Shown one piece after another: positions 23,147 through 36,523 of a stretch of DNA of 64,000 nt. The translations under genes were made by a program, and so were the position numbers. The stretch's first letter is position 1; each line of letters begins with the position of its first letter. The DNA comes from Merluccius polli (Eukaryota; Chordata; Actinopteri; Gadiformes; Merlucciidae). The DNA lies in the NCBI GenBank assembly GCA_030340625.1, contig JAOPHQ010002562.1:462585-526584 (forward strand). The letters run 5' to 3'. The notes beneath the pieces were generated by a model. The model made no database searches, was not told where the DNA came from, and worked only from the letters and a program-made list of their open reading frames with translations.

Positions 23147-24380
23147 CAGTCCCCGGAGCAAGACAAACAACAACGACATTGACAAGAAGAGCTTTTTGAT
23201 TTAGCAATATTGGAAACATGGTAAATCCATGATATTTCTTCATTGAAGCCACTGCAGCGATTTTGCCTGAAGAGTCCAGGATGTTTTATTAGTCCCACCA
23301 TTGTGAGCGCTAGAATCAGGACTGGGTGGTCACTGGTGTCTTCATGACCTGTGTACTTGCTGGCCTCTATGTTGCTTGACACTTAAACACTATGGACACA
23401 AGACACTTACCCAGACCCAGTGTTTCCCATTAATTACTTAGACTGTGGCGGCCCGCCATGGTCTAATTTGTCCCGCCACAGTCTCAGAATGAACCGAAAA
23501 GAATTCTTACACTTCTCATAATAACATAAAGATCTGTAACTTGTGTTTCTCGCCGCTACTTCAGCAAAGCATCTCTCACTCCCAGTCAGCCGCTCTGCCC
23601 CTCCCCGCTGTACGCGTCGCGCGCACACTCAGACCGTCACCGGGGCTTCAGAGTAATATGTCCGAGGAGAGTAGCCCTCTCCCGGACGGTTACATGCCGC
23701 TATTCCGACATGCCGCTACTTAGACATTGACGTCTAGTGGTCGGAGTGGCGGCATTAATATTATTTTCCAAGCGTCCCACTACTGCGACAATTTAGTAGC
23801 GGCACTTTACTTTTTTTCAAACGTCCTGCCATTCCGACATGAGGCCATTAATATTTGTCATTATCATTGTACTTTAAATTAATTAATTAATGTGATTATA
23901 CCCATATGTTCTGGACTTAGCATACACGCAGCTTATGCATGGGTGTGTAACTTCATTCAAAGGCAGTCCATAATTCAAATTAAATTGATTTCTAACGAAC
24001 AAGTCCAAATTTCAGGTCCTAGAGCTTTATTCGTGCTTCTTCTTATATATTTTTAAGTAGACTGCTGGCCTGCACGCACAGAGTTTGTTTGATGCATGGA
24101 GTTTCAACCTTTTCCCCCTCAGAGCTGAATAAAAATGAGGAGAGCTCCCTGTCTTTTACATAATGTGTGTAGGCCTAACATTTATTCACATGGCCGGTTC
24201 AAAATCACCTAGTTTTTGACTGAAATGTGTGCCGATATCAATTATTGGGAAAAACATTGTTTGGAGTAGAGGTCTGCACTCGCGATGCAAATGGAAGCTC
24301 ATTGCGGGTGCGGGCGGGATGATAGAGGTAGGCCTACATTTGAAGATTGTCTCGACTGGCGACAAACAAGAATCAGAATC
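23147..24380. repeat. Dispersed-repeat DNA without a gene
   Basis: The stretch AGTGTTTCCCATTAATTA at 23420 followed by GTGGCGGCCCGCCATGG at 23446 has the look of hAT-type repeat ends. A block around 23625-23690 (GACCGTCACCGGGGCTTCAG and GAGAGTAGCCCTCTCCCGGA) recurs at 25045-25100. No open frame is recognisable. Confidence 0.5.
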
Positions 24381-24382
24381 TA

Positions 24383-24625
24383 CAATGATCATTGTCCATA
24401 GGCCTATCTAGTTATTATTCTATATTAATAACTATTATTATTATTCTATTATTCTATTGCACTTTCAATGATCATTGTCCATAGGCCTATCTAGTTATTA
24501 TTCTATATTAATAACTATTATTATTATTCTATTATTCTATTGCACTTTCAATGATCATTGTCCATAGGCCTATCTAGTTATTATTCTATATTAATAACTA
24601 TTATTATTATTCTATTGCACTTTCT
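24383..24625. repeat. 83-bp tandem repeat, three copies
   Basis: ATGATCATTGTCCATAGGCC begins at 24385, 24468 and 24551, exactly 83 bp apart, followed by the same TTATTATTCTATATTAATAA text. The third copy is slightly shortened. Partial further units run to about 24810. Confidence 0.95.
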
Positions 24626-24639
24626 ATGAAAAGTAGGCC

Positions 24640-24910
24640 TAATTGTCGTAATAGCGGTACCAAAAAAGATCGGATGCGGGCGGGATGATAGAGGTAGGCC
24701 TACATTTATTCTATATTAATAACTATTAATATTATTCTATTGCACTTTCTATGAAAAGTAGGCCTAATTGTCATATTAATAACTATTATTATTATTCTAT
24801 TGCACTTTCTATGAAAAGTAGGCCTAATTGTCGTAATAGCGGTACCAAATTGTAGTAGGCCTAATTGTCGTAATAGCGGTACCAAATTGTCGTAATAGCG
24901 GTACCAAAAA
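24640..24910. repeat. GTCGTAATAGCGGTACCAAA repeats
   Basis: The 20-base motif recurs four times (24643, 24831, 24866, 24889 approximately), alternating with GTAGGCCTA blocks. It continues the satellite-like left flank of the big transposon. Confidence 0.85.
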
Positions 24911-25149
24911 AGATCGGATTAGGGGCATGTCTAAATAGAGGCATGTCGTAATGACGGGCTGTCGTAATAAAGGGCGGACCCCCTCCCGGACACACACGCT
25001 AGCTTTTACCGCTGTTTTGTTTTGTTTTTTAATCCGCACTTCCAGACCGTCACCGGGGCTTCAGAGTAATGTGTCCGAGGAGAGTAGCCCTCTCCCGGAC
25101 TCACTCGCTAGCTTTAACCGCTGTTTTATCCCGCTTCTGGTACTTTACT

Positions 25150-26917
25150 TATGAAGGTATATTTGGTGCAAAAGTCTCAAGCACCTGTAACTGCAGATTT
25201 TGTATGCGTACACTAAAGTCACAGTAAATTTGAAGTCGTAAATATTTATTTAGCATGTGTACTCTAAAGTCACAAATGCGTAACATTACATTTGAAGTCG
25301 TAAATATGTATTTAGCATGTGTACTCTAAAGTCACAAATGTGTAACAGTACATTTGAAGTCGTAAATATTTTTTCTACCATTGCAAACACAAAATAGGGT
25401 CTACGAGTTCACAAGTCTGTGTTACAGGTGCACAAATCCTCTCCTGTGCATCACAACTTCAAAGAGTCATGCACTTGACACTTTTGCTCCAATCATTGCA
25501 GCGCAGTTGGTGCAAAACACATTCGCACACCCGTGTTTCATAATCTGACAACATGCCCAAAATGTGTGCATTCGTAAACCCAAATGTGAACTAACGCATC
25601 AGAAGTTGCACATCTGTGAACAATTTCCTCACAAATAAAATGATATAGAGCGCTATGTTGATTCAGCATTTTAATGAGCGAGCACAAGTCCGTCGTTACA
25701 ACTGCTCGAATCTGCTCCTGCAAGTCTCAGCTGTGGGGTTTTTTGCAGGTAGTTTTGCACCACGTCTAGGTGGTACATTTGGTGCAAAAGTGATTCGTAT
25801 CCGCAGCAGAGCGTCCGTGGGCGGGACCAAATAATTTCATAATCCAATGAAAGTCGCCGGCAGGGGGTGCATTTTTCAAATGGATAAAGATCGCAGCAGT
25901 CTTTGCACGGGATACTTTCTGGAGAAGTGAAGAGGGCATCCAACTGGACGGAGGTGGGTATCCTACATAATGTTCAATGAATTAACTTAGTTCAAGTGAA
26001 TTCCCCCCAAAGTATTGCATTAACATGCCGCAAATGTCCTTCAATGTATTTTAATGGTCGCCATAATTTCAGAAATGTCTTGGATGCTGCGCCGCCTGTG
26101 AAGTTGTCGTCGTCCGCCCCCCGTCCCCCCAATTATTTTAAAAATTGTTTGAATCGCCCAAATGATTCGAAAAGATGTGTTAAGTGCTGGTTTGTGCCGG
26201 TAAAATGACAATTTGCTAGCACGCGATCACCAGATAGCTCGGCTTGTGCTACTCATGCTTGTCCATTGACTCGGATGGACTCGCGATTGACTCAGTGGAC
26301 TCGCGATGGATTCGCGATTTTTTTTCTCTTCATTTAAATGGCAAAATGGTTAAGTTATTTATTTGACCAGCGCGGCCCCATGCTGTGCTGGTTATGCTAA
26401 CCCCCCCCCCCCCCCCCCCCCCCCCCGGTCCGGCCCTGAATTGGTCTGAAATATTATGCCAGTTGGCATGCAGCAATCCACCTTGACATGACAAGCGCTA
26501 GTTTATCTGAGAAGGCACCCTAATAGTCGGAAGTACTACATTTTATTGTTATTTTCTCTTTTTCTTTACATAGATAATGGATCGAGCATCAGGAAGTTCT
26601 CGTGTAAGTACTTATTTTTAATGCATAATATAATATAATAAGGTTGACTTCTTGTGCAAGCAATAGGACTTAATAGAAATAGCATATGTCTCAACAGGGC
26701 ACTGCATGCTTTAATGTGTTGTATTGAGCATATGCCCAGAGCCATATAGAGAGAAGAGTAGAAGGGTGGTCATGTGGTTAATGTAATCCCATGTATTTCC
26801 CCCAAAAAAGCATGAAGATAGTATTGAAGATAATAATGAGTCATAGATTGTGATTTTTTTTTAAAGAGTGCTTTCAAATACAATCTTGTTAGTATATGGA
26901 AGGATGGTATGGAGGGG
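25150..26917 (+). repeat. Left terminal inverted repeat
   Basis: It is the reverse complement of 36190-37664. The outer kilobase is nearly identical between arms (a 90-codon stretch at 25671-25943 translates identically to 36871-37143). The inner part carries the leader exon ATGGATCGAGC... at 26577 with splice sites on both sides. The left arm has about 310 extra bases (26151-26462, ending in a long C run) missing from the right arm. Confidence 0.93.
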
Positions 26918-29900
26918 GGAGTTTGATAGCACAATGACATTCCCATGAGTGGACATCCCCATTCTGACTTTTTCTGACTTTTTTCCCCATTCTGACTTTT
27001 TCAATTATTATAAATGATTTGATGGTAGAATTGGTATAAAAGCAATATAGTGGCTACGGTCTAGTAATAACCGTGTGTATGTCCATTACCAACCCCACTC
27101 TCACTCGTGCTATATTGCCTAAAAAAAAATTGCCAACATAGGCTAAGCCTGTGTTTGAAATTTCAAATAATGCTATTGTCCAAAATGTACATGACTATCT
27201 AACCATATCTTTCAAAAATAGCCTGAAGAAAGCACAATTGAGGCAGCAGTGAGGAATCTGTTGAGCTGCATCAGGAGCGAGAGGGCCTCACCAGCACCTC
27301 GTGCTGCGCCACTGGTTCCAACTCCTGCTTCCCCACTGGTTCCAAGTCCTGCTTCCCCACTGGTTCCAAGTCCTGCTTCCCCACTGGTTCCAACTCCTGC
27401 TGTCTCACTGTTTCCTCAAGCTGTTCGGCAGACATCCCAGATGGCCTTGCAGAGGTAATTTCAATGCCTTGTCTTTTTATATCCAAACTTACAGTATAAG
27501 TGGTAGCTTATTATTTAACCTGGGTCCTACATGAATTTTACTGTCTTTTGTAGCTAACTTTGAACCTTTTATTCTTTATTCAAAACCTTGGTTCTGTTGA
27601 CAGTGCAGACACCATATCTTTAACTTTGGGCCTAGTAGCAGTGTGTGTGTATGTGTGTTTGGGGGAGAGAGTATGTATATCAGATATAGACACTATATCA
27701 AGGCTGCTTGATGTAGTCTCTATATGGTTCTTTCTTAAAGTAGTCTGAGTTCTTGTAAAATGTAATATTCAAATATGAGCCAAATATCTGTCTATGGTTT
27801 ACTTTAGAAATTTCCCAGCTGCCTTTGGTTGCGGCGGGAAAAGGAAACGTAAAACAGTTCAACCACCACCGATTTCAGTGAAATATATGGAGCTGCAAGT
27901 TTGCCTATTGGAAGGCAACAAAGAGCATACACCCAAAGATGAAATCGTCCTCCTGCAGGCAGGTCTCGGCAGGAGGACAGTGAACATTAGTGAGAATGCC
28001 GTCCATGAAGATGTAAGCTTTTAGTAACTATGAATATCATTGACGTTTCTATTGGTCTGTATGTCTGTCTGTCTGTCTATATAGATTCCATACCATTGTA
28101 TCATATCTTTGGTGTGACTTCAAGCACTATGAATGGAAAAAAAGGATTGTTTGAGTGGCTTTACAATGTCTACATGACAACTTTAATCTTCTACAGATCA
28201 ACAGAGCCCTCCAGGACGAATACCCCAAAATGAGGGCACTATGTGGAGGGTGGCTTTTAAAAAAGGCTGCAGGTGAGATGATAATGTCATTATGTAATTA
28301 CCTACTGCTCTTCTCCTATACTAGCTCCTCTAATACAAATATAATGCTCCATTGATGAGTGGTCACCCCAACCAGCATTGAACCTGGGTTTCAAGTGTAC
28401 CCAACATGACACTTGATCACATTGCCAGTGCGCCAGGCACGGTATGGTAGACGGACCGCATACTCAACTGTAGTGACGAGGCACTCCATACAAGTGGACA
28501 CTTCCAATCTTTCAACATTCTTCTACCGCCACAAATTCATCATTAGCTGCCTTGTACTATTTTATGTGAAGTCCTGTAAAGTTTTTAGCAGGCCCTCACG
28601 CTGCTTATTTTTAACGTTGTTTTTTTGTTTAATTCAGTAACCATTGATGCTCTTTTGTACCCTGTCAATCAGTCCCCCTTACAAAGTGGTTTGAAAAATT
28701 ATATTCTATTTTGTCAAGGTGGCAGTGGCCAGAGAAAAATTACATCCCTACCCCAGGGGACACAGGGGTACACGGGGAAGATCCTAAAAACATCATCCAA
28801 CAGCGGAAAGTATGTTTTATACATAGTACCGCTCCAGGAGAGCCTGGATCTGACACCATTGGCACATACTGCTGTGGAATTCAGTAAGATGCCAAAGCAC
28901 CCCTGCATGGCATGTAGGAGTGAGATTCCCCTTCCGCTCCTTCCACACCATATCAAATTATGCAATGTAAGTCTTTTTTTTGTGTTGTTGTTACACTTAC
29001 GTATGCCGCGTTACACTATGGTGCAAAGTCCTTTTACTTTTGTATTATTTCAGAAAGATGAGCCCGACATTATTGATGAAGATGACGAAGACGACGCTGA
29101 AGACGCAGCAGCCGCCAAAGACGCTAATGATGACGTCATTGCCACAGTAAGGTTCCACTGATGTTTTAGTTTCATACTAATAGTAATACAATTCAGGAAA
29201 ATAATACAAATCGTTGTTTGATTCAAATGCATCAGCATTACTGGCAACATTACTTTTGTTTAATCATACACTTATTTATGACCCTTTATCTCTTAGCAAT
29301 CATGTCCAATTTGTGGGGAGGATTTTGCTGTGGACTTCTTGCCTACTCATGCAGCATGGTGTGATGAAAGGTATTGAAGGCTTGAGTACGAGAAATGTCA
29401 TGATTCAGTGTATGGCTTTGCCCATGTAATTGTACATTTTACTGTATTTCTGTGTTGCTTGTTGGGTTGTTTATTTGGGGTTCTATGCGGTTGCATGTTT
29501 CCTACAAATGATGTAACAATACAAGAAAATTAGGAATCGATACTAATATCATTGACATTCCACATTTCTTGATACCTAATCGATATCCTAGCTTTTAGTG
29601 TCAAGTGTCATGTAGCTGTAAAGTAAATACCGGTAGATTAAAATTGCGAGAAAAGAGTTAGAGGATCCGTGTAGCATCTGAAGTATTACAAATAAACAAA
29701 ACACGCTACCCACCGTATTTTAATACTTTGAATACTTAAAAAAGCATAGCAATCTTTATGAATGTTGGTATTGGTTCTTTTTTCTTTAGTATCGGGTCTT
29801 GTGACATCCCTAGAGTGCACATTTATTTATACTTTTCCATTTATCTCTACATGATAAGGCCCGAAGAACCATTGCCTTCATCCTCCTCCCAGGCTCAAAT

Positions 29901-32727
29901 CCAGGGGAGACCTGAAGGAGTGCAGGACAGAGCTGAAGGAGTGGATGATAGTGGGGATATTATTTTTTCTACATTTTACAGTTACAGTAAATATGATTCA
30001 CCCCAATGTAGAAGTGCTATGTATAACATTTTTTCTTCCATTTTCAGCCTGGAGGAACATTGCTGATGTCAGTATGGCGGCTGATCATTTTAGACAGGCA
30101 CTTTTGCTGTCCAAAGAAGATGAGCGAAATTTAAAGGTCAAACTGGACATGGCCGAAGATGAGGTGGAGAGAGAAGGCCAGATAATTACCTTTTACAAGA
30201 CCCCAAACATTGACTGGGCAAGACCTTTTCAGGCCAAATTGCAAGGTACAGTCAGAATCAGAATGCGTTTTATTGTAATTGCATCTAAAATACAACAAAA
30301 TTGGAGCACTACATTGAAAACACATACTCACAATAAAAGCAGTTATGGGTTGATATAGATATATAATTGAATGCTATATAGATATAGAATTGAATGCCTT
30401 TAGAGACCTTTAGTTGCCGTAGACAAACAAAGTAATTTGTTGATATCTGAAAATGACCCTACATTGTCAATGTTCCGCCCATCCATCCCAATGGCTAAAA
30501 ACAGGGATAACAATAATGAACAATGGACCCATTTCTTTAAGCATACCACACTGGTTTAGGCCAGACGTTTCAATATTGTAACACCCATCTGATAAGCTCT
30601 GGGAGCTGAATGATCTGAGAATCACTCATGAAATGAGTGAAAAAGGGATCATTTACAGACTTTAGAAGAATGGAAGATGTGCATGGCTTGCAGGAAAGCT
30701 CTCTTCTAATTACATTTGTTGCCAAGGACGAGGACTGTCCTATTTATAAAAATAATCCTTGTGTTTTCAGGGGATGTAGCTATGGGAGATGGGGTGGCAA
30801 GGCACTTCCTGAGCCTTGTCATCCACAAGCTCAAGCATGGCTTTACTATCGATGTTGGTAAGTTCTAGGTTCTCTAGACAAGTTTGCATTTTTGGTATCA
30901 TGCGAGGATTTCATGGTTCAGTAATTAATGGCTTTAATGTGTAATGCATTAATTCAATTTGTTCATTTGAAATGTAATATCTTTCCAACAAAATCAGTGG
31001 TCTTGCTGGGCTTCATATTTTCTTAGAAATAATTCATGTTTTGTTTTCTGGATTGACCCAATGATATATAAAAGTATCAGTAAACACTGGCCTTCTTTTA
31101 ATTTTCTTTAGGAAACTCATGTGGTGCCATGCTTTTTGAGGGCCAGTCGGATCACCTTGTCCCCTCTACTTCTAAAATATTTCTACAAAATGACATGTTC
31201 ATAATGGCTGGGCGGATGATAGGACATGCCTTTCTTCATAGTGGCCCACGCCTGACAGGACTTAGCCCGGCCGTGCTACATGTTCTGGCTGGTGGCACCC
31301 CACAAACGGCAACCATTGCCCTTGAGGACATAACTGACATTGGTGTTCGAGAAACCATTGGACCAGTAAGTAAAGGGGAGTGCACAATGAATACATTGGT
31401 TTACTGTTGTCATTTCTTTACTGTGCTGGCAAATGCCAGAGTGCTTGTCAATCTCATTTGAGATACACAGTGTGTTTGGAGAAGTAAGCTGAACTTCCAG
31501 GGACCAATTTGTAATATGTTGATATAAAATGTTGCTGACTTCATACTTTTTCTGTCCAAGCTTTATGAAGTCTGTGAGAGCAACAATGGGAACCTCACAA
31601 CTCTATCTGTGGAGCAGAGGGATGCCATAAATACACTAGCGGTGGAAATGGACTACTCAATTTTGAAAGAGACCAACCGCTCTTGGCTGCTGCATAATCT
31701 CCTTCAGGATGCGGTAAGTCCACATTTACAGCAATGTTGTACAGCACTGTTGTCCAATGTATGAAACCTCATTTAGACTTGTGTATACTTCTTCTGACAC
31801 TGGTCTTTGATACGTTTGCAGTTGTCTGGAGTTGTCTGGATCTTAAGTATCTGCACCAGCATAATCACGGTATCCAAATAGTCTATCCACCAAGCAAACT
31901 GATATTTAAATCCAAATGGTATTGTAATGTAGAGCTGGTCACAGTTCACCCCCATATCCTCAAGCAGACGTGTTGCGAAACGTGAATGCACATGCCATGT
32001 CGTTCCTTATGAAAAGGCCATTATGGACAGTGATCCTAGGTTCAGCACAGCTCATTCTGTTTTCTTGGGTTGTTATAGGTTGTTCTAGACTTTATTCAGT
32101 GGCCACAGGAAGATGATGGCGAGGAACCAAAAAAGATCAAAGAGTTCCTATTGCGTTTCATCAGCACAGGTATGATTACAGCATGCTGATGTTGATGTTC
32201 CAACCACAATATAAAGTTAATGAAATGCCACACCAGGAGCCAAATCTGTAGAGTACTGTTAGCGGTATGTGTCATTAGCATACTGTCTCCTGCCGCACTG
32301 TCCAGTGTCCTGCAAGACAGTAGGTGAGCGTAGCATAACTGCACCAAAGTGGCATAAGACAGATGACTGAGAGGCGCCACTTAGAAACATTTTCACCCCT
32401 ACTATTTTGACAATATGTAGAAGTCAGACCCCATTGAAGAAATTATGACTGAAATAATGCAATGAGTTATAAAGGAATTTATTTTATTCTTGTTTTTAAC
32501 ATGCAGTCTCCCAGGACAAGCTTAAACAGCTCGTCAAGTTCTGGGTGGGCTGGGAGATCCCAATGACCGACATGAAGGTGGAGGTGGTGGATAACAACAA
32601 TTATCCAAGGGCATCCACGTGCTTCCGCACACTCCGTGTACCATCACACTACCAGACCTACGATGACTTCAGTGAAAGTCTGGAAATGTGCCTTGGCACC
32701 AGTGAGTTTGGGTTTGGCTTAATTTAA
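26577..32727 (+). CDS. Transposon-borne HECT-type E3 ubiquitin ligase
   Basis: Fourteen GT-AG exons join in frame to 683 aa: 26577-26603, 27222-27454, 27808-28012, 28197-28272, 28719-28966, 29054-29146, 29297-29370, 29859-29950, 30048-30245, 30771-30857, 31112-31365, 31561-31713, 32079-32169, 32507-32727. Residues 33-65 or so hold four PLVP(T/S)PAS repeats. Zinc-finger-like motifs lie at C243/C246/H257/C262 and C297/C300/H312/C316 (the latter UBZ-like), separated by an acidic linker (264-294). Residues from about 350 form the HECT domain, with catalytic Cys649 in STCFRTLRVPSHY, 34 residues from the end as expected. Known HECT enzymes take ubiquitin from an E2 onto this Cys and pass it to a substrate. 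It resembles fish proteins annotated as G2E3-like. The leader exon lies in the inverted repeat. Exon 8's donor (GTGGGG at 29951) is the weakest junction. Confidence 0.88.
27308..27405 (+). repeat. 24-bp tandem repeat in HECT-gene exon 2
   Basis: CCACTGGTTCCAAGTCCTGC plus TTCC repeats four times in phase with the codons, giving PLVPSPAS units in a Pro-rich, probably unstructured N-terminal segment. Confidence 0.92.
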
Positions 32728-33584
32728 TGAGTCAGAAATACTCATTCAAGTGCTGTTGCACACTGAGTCACAATTTTTCTGCTTTGATTGTTGACTGTCA
32801 TTTTGATTGTGATTGATTCATTCCTGCGCTGTTGTGCACTTTTTTTTGTATTCCGTCAAATATCCCTAATGTCATTGCCTCATGTGCCCTCAGCGCCTGA
32901 GAGGCTAAAAAAGGCTAAGCCTTTTCAGAACAGCAATAAATGTCCTGTGCAAAAATTCCCATTGTCTCCATCGCACATTATTACTGAGGCCAGGCCTCAC
33001 GGTTACATACAGTAGTACAGTGTATATATAGCCAACAGTTATTTATTTATCAATACTTTAGTTTATTTGATGCTAGTGCCTAATGGTGATTTTAATTACT
33101 TTATTGTTCTAGAAACTGATAACAATATAGAGTGTTGAATAATCTCAATTATGGTGGTTGTAGGCTGTATGTGTGCGACAGTGGTTTGAAGGCCGGTGTG
33201 GAAGAGGCTAGGAGGGAATCATCACAGTATACCCACTACAAAAAACTTGACTTCACCACTGCATTCTTGTCACACCATTCCACAAACCTATCAACATTAC
33301 TCTGAGTAGGGATGGGTCAGAATACTCTGATTATTCGTTCCCGAGGGTCAGTTGATTTTTAACATTTGGACCGTCAACATGTTTTCCCATTCAAATAAAC
33401 AAGAATTAACCAACGGAAGTAATGTTGGACACCTCGAAGGGCATTATCCCGCTTATACCATGGTCACTTGCCAAAGAAAATAAATTAAGACCATTGATTT
33501 AAATGTTCATGTATTTTAATCCAAATATAATGTTTTTCTATAACTTCTCCATACATTACAAGACATTTCAATGTTGTAAAGCTC

Positions 33585-36523
33585 TTATATATACCCTAAG
33601 TTTTGCATGTACTGCACTGCAGCCATGTATATGTCCACCCCCATGCATGTGGATGGTGCCAGTGGGTCCACTGCTGCATGAAGTCCCGCAAGTTCCTCAG
33701 GCATGAGAGGGTAGTCACTCTCGGGCACATGGACACCACAGTTAGGATCCGGAATGAGGCCACTGTCCTCCCAGTCGATGGGAGGAATGTGTAAATCCTG
33801 CAGGAAAAGTTGTATATTAGCTAAAGTGAACCGAAACAAACATGCTAGGGTTTAGATTTAGCTCAGCTAGCAAGTATGGTCGACACACCAATGAAAGCCA
33901 CCTGCATGCGCCCAGAATATTATAATCATTTTAATATAATCACAATCTCTTATCTGGCATGGGGAATGGTGTTAGCCAGGCTAATTATTAATGCAATTAC
34001 TATAATAACTGCAAGATAATGTTGACAAAGAGCAGTTGACAGATATGTACCTCATCAACTTGGTCTTCGGAGGAGTGGTATTGGCCTAAGAACCACAGTT
34101 GATTGGGAGTGCGATTTCCCTCTGTTGACAGAGGGTGATTGTCCCAGCCATCCCTGAATTCATCCAGTCTGGCTTGCAAACGTGGAATGAAGACATAGTG
34201 ACAGCAGAAGAGGTTGAGGTTGCTAGACAAATCCAGCAGGCCATCCTCCTCTGCCTGGTGCAGGGCAGTGTAGAAGAAACATGTCACTGCTGTGAAGACA
34301 TCCCGCCAGAGCCTTTCAATTCTGTTTAAAGCAAATGAAGTCAAAGTCCGCTTAAGTTTTTCATAACAGCATCATTTCCTATTATCACAGCATAGTGATA
34401 AAAGAGCAGTTGGTTTTAAGGTATCGACAAATCAGATTTTAAAATTAAATCTTACCACCCACATGGACATGAGATGCGCATGTACTGTACTGTGTGTGTG
34501 TGTGCGTGTGTACTTTTGCACATGAGTTGTCTCATTTACCGCTGATTGTGGACACTTTTCCCAGCAATAAAGCTGCCTCTTTCTGCTCCTCGTGCTTCAA
34601 ACATCAGTCGGGCCACATCAATGTTCTCGACCCCTTGGTCTCCCCTCACCCTAGGGTAATGAATGGGACAGAGTAGTTAAAGATAAAGCCATTCATGCGA
34701 TATAAATGAAGGAGGAGGATGTCAATATGTATCTATAAGGACAACTTACCTTTGAGGCAAACCAAATCTCTCCACCGCTTCGGAGAAGAAGGACAGGTTT
34801 GTTGCTGCCTTGTTATTGTTTGCAGCATTCAAGTACATTATCTAAGAGTAGGATACACATGGGGTACAATCAATCTTTAGGTCCCAGTCGATGGTAATGC
34901 ATTTTCTGGATACATTTTCTTTACTTTGCAATACATATTTCCACATTTGTGAGATAATAATAACAATCTAATTGTCTAATAATAACTTTTGTCATTGTTG
35001 TACTGCTGTTAATAAACAGGTATAATCAAAAGTAAAATCAAATGATAATGACCTTCCTTGAGAATCCATCAACACCGCCAAAAATCACAATGTTGTACCT
35101 AAGTTGAGAGAGATAGAAAAGGGAGTAACCATCTTATTTCATAGATGAGTGAATCACAACAAGGGCTGTATTTGAAAACACAACCAACCTGATTAGCTTG
35201 TGGTTGGTGTCTATATGCACCAGTGATCTGGGCCCTGGAACTGAGTATGTCCTGCGAACTACACAACCCAACTGTGTGATTCGCGAGACAATCCCTGCTG
35301 TGTCTACTCGATGCATCGATGCCCGTACACTTGCCCACTGAACTCTTTGTCCTCTTGCCGTTAACAAGCCCATCATTCTCCTGTACCCAGCATTTGGGTT
35401 TCTGGAAAGGATGTCGCGAACAAGATCATCAAGCTCAGCATCGCTCATCTGACTGTACATCTCTCTCACAGAAAGATCCCAGTCAGCCATGCGCCTTTGT
35501 ATGGTCCACCTTGACACCCCAAACAGTCCCGCAATGCAGCTTACTGTCTGTCCCATCTCCAGAAGCTCGATCACATGGTCCCGGTCAATTATGAAACGGG
35601 GGCGGCCAGCATTTCCCATCTCCATGCGAACGATCCTCTGCGTGGGATTTTCGAAGGAGACTAGACGGTGCAGCTCAACAAGAACAGCAATCACTGCCTG
35701 AGGAACTGGAATCTGGTCTGACAGAGCTGAGATAATGACCATCTCCTGAGTACAGATGAATTGGAGATGATCTCTGTCAAGAGGGGCCCGATTTAAGCAA
35801 TTTACAAGCTTATCTTCCAGTCTTCCCAACAAATGATCGACAACTGTGTCCTAGGGAGGAAACAAAAAAATGTCTAAGTTGTGTTGAGCAACAATGCAAA
35901 TGGGATATGTCTATGGCAATGTTTCCTATACTGTATAAATTGGGATGACCAGGTTTGTCTGTTCACAGAACTGTGATATCAGGATAAAGAGGATAATAAA
36001 TATATTTTGACTTTTATAATGTTTTCTGTGAAGTAGTAAATTGCTTGTGTTTTTTCTCCTTTTCTCATATGCCAACCCAGCATTTACAATATTATCCTCA
36101 AACTGACCACTTGTTATTGATTTCCCACTCATGTGTTTTTCGTTTCCCTCCTCCAATATCATTAGAAATACTAAACTTGTTACCACTGCCCATCCATACC
36201 ATCCTTCCATATACTAACAAGATTGTATGTGAAAGCAGTCTTTTAAAAAAAACACAATCTATGACTCATTATTATCTTCAATACTATCTTCATGCTTTTT
36301 TTGGGGAAATACATGGGATTACATGAACCACATGACCACCCTTCTACTCTTCTCTCTATATGGCTCTGGGCATATGCTCAATACAACACATTAAAGCATG
36401 CAGTGCCCTGTTGAGACATATGCTATTTCTATTAAGTCCTATTGCTTGCACAAGAAGTCAACCTTATTATATTATGCATTAAAAATAAGTACTTACACGA
36501 GAACTTCCTGATGCTCGATCCAT
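33585..36523 (-). CDS. IS3/integrase-type DDE transposase
   Basis: Seven minus-strand exons join in frame to 473 aa: 36497-36523, 35189-35850, 35053-35098, 34750-34841, 34540-34650, 34051-34321, 33585-33797, all with GT-AG sites. A helix-turn-helix sits near residues 100-129 (LEMGQTVSCIAGLFGVSRWT), followed by a second helical region with NPNAGYRRMMGLL. The catalytic core has D223 (VHIDTNHKL), D280 (VRGDQGVEN) and E315 (RIERLWRDVF), with 56 and 34 residues between them, matching the D,D(34/35)E pattern of IS3-family and retroviral-type integrases. Nothing is missing, so the enzyme could be active. It should cut at the element's inverted ends. It shares leader exon MDRASGSSR with the HECT gene. 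Related proteins in fish databases are usually left uncharacterised. Confidence 0.9.

Noticed and set aside
25671..25943. A 90-codon open frame present identically in both inverted-repeat arms (also 36871-37143), reading outward and Cys-containing
   Set aside because: It has no ATG at its start (TTG), no recognisable domain, and its identity between arms follows simply from the inverted repeat. It could be part of an outward transcript but there is no positive evidence.
27241..27490. Minus-strand frame rich in LEPVGKQD repeats
   Set aside because: Antisense shadow of the tandem PLVPSPAS repeat in HECT-gene exon 2.
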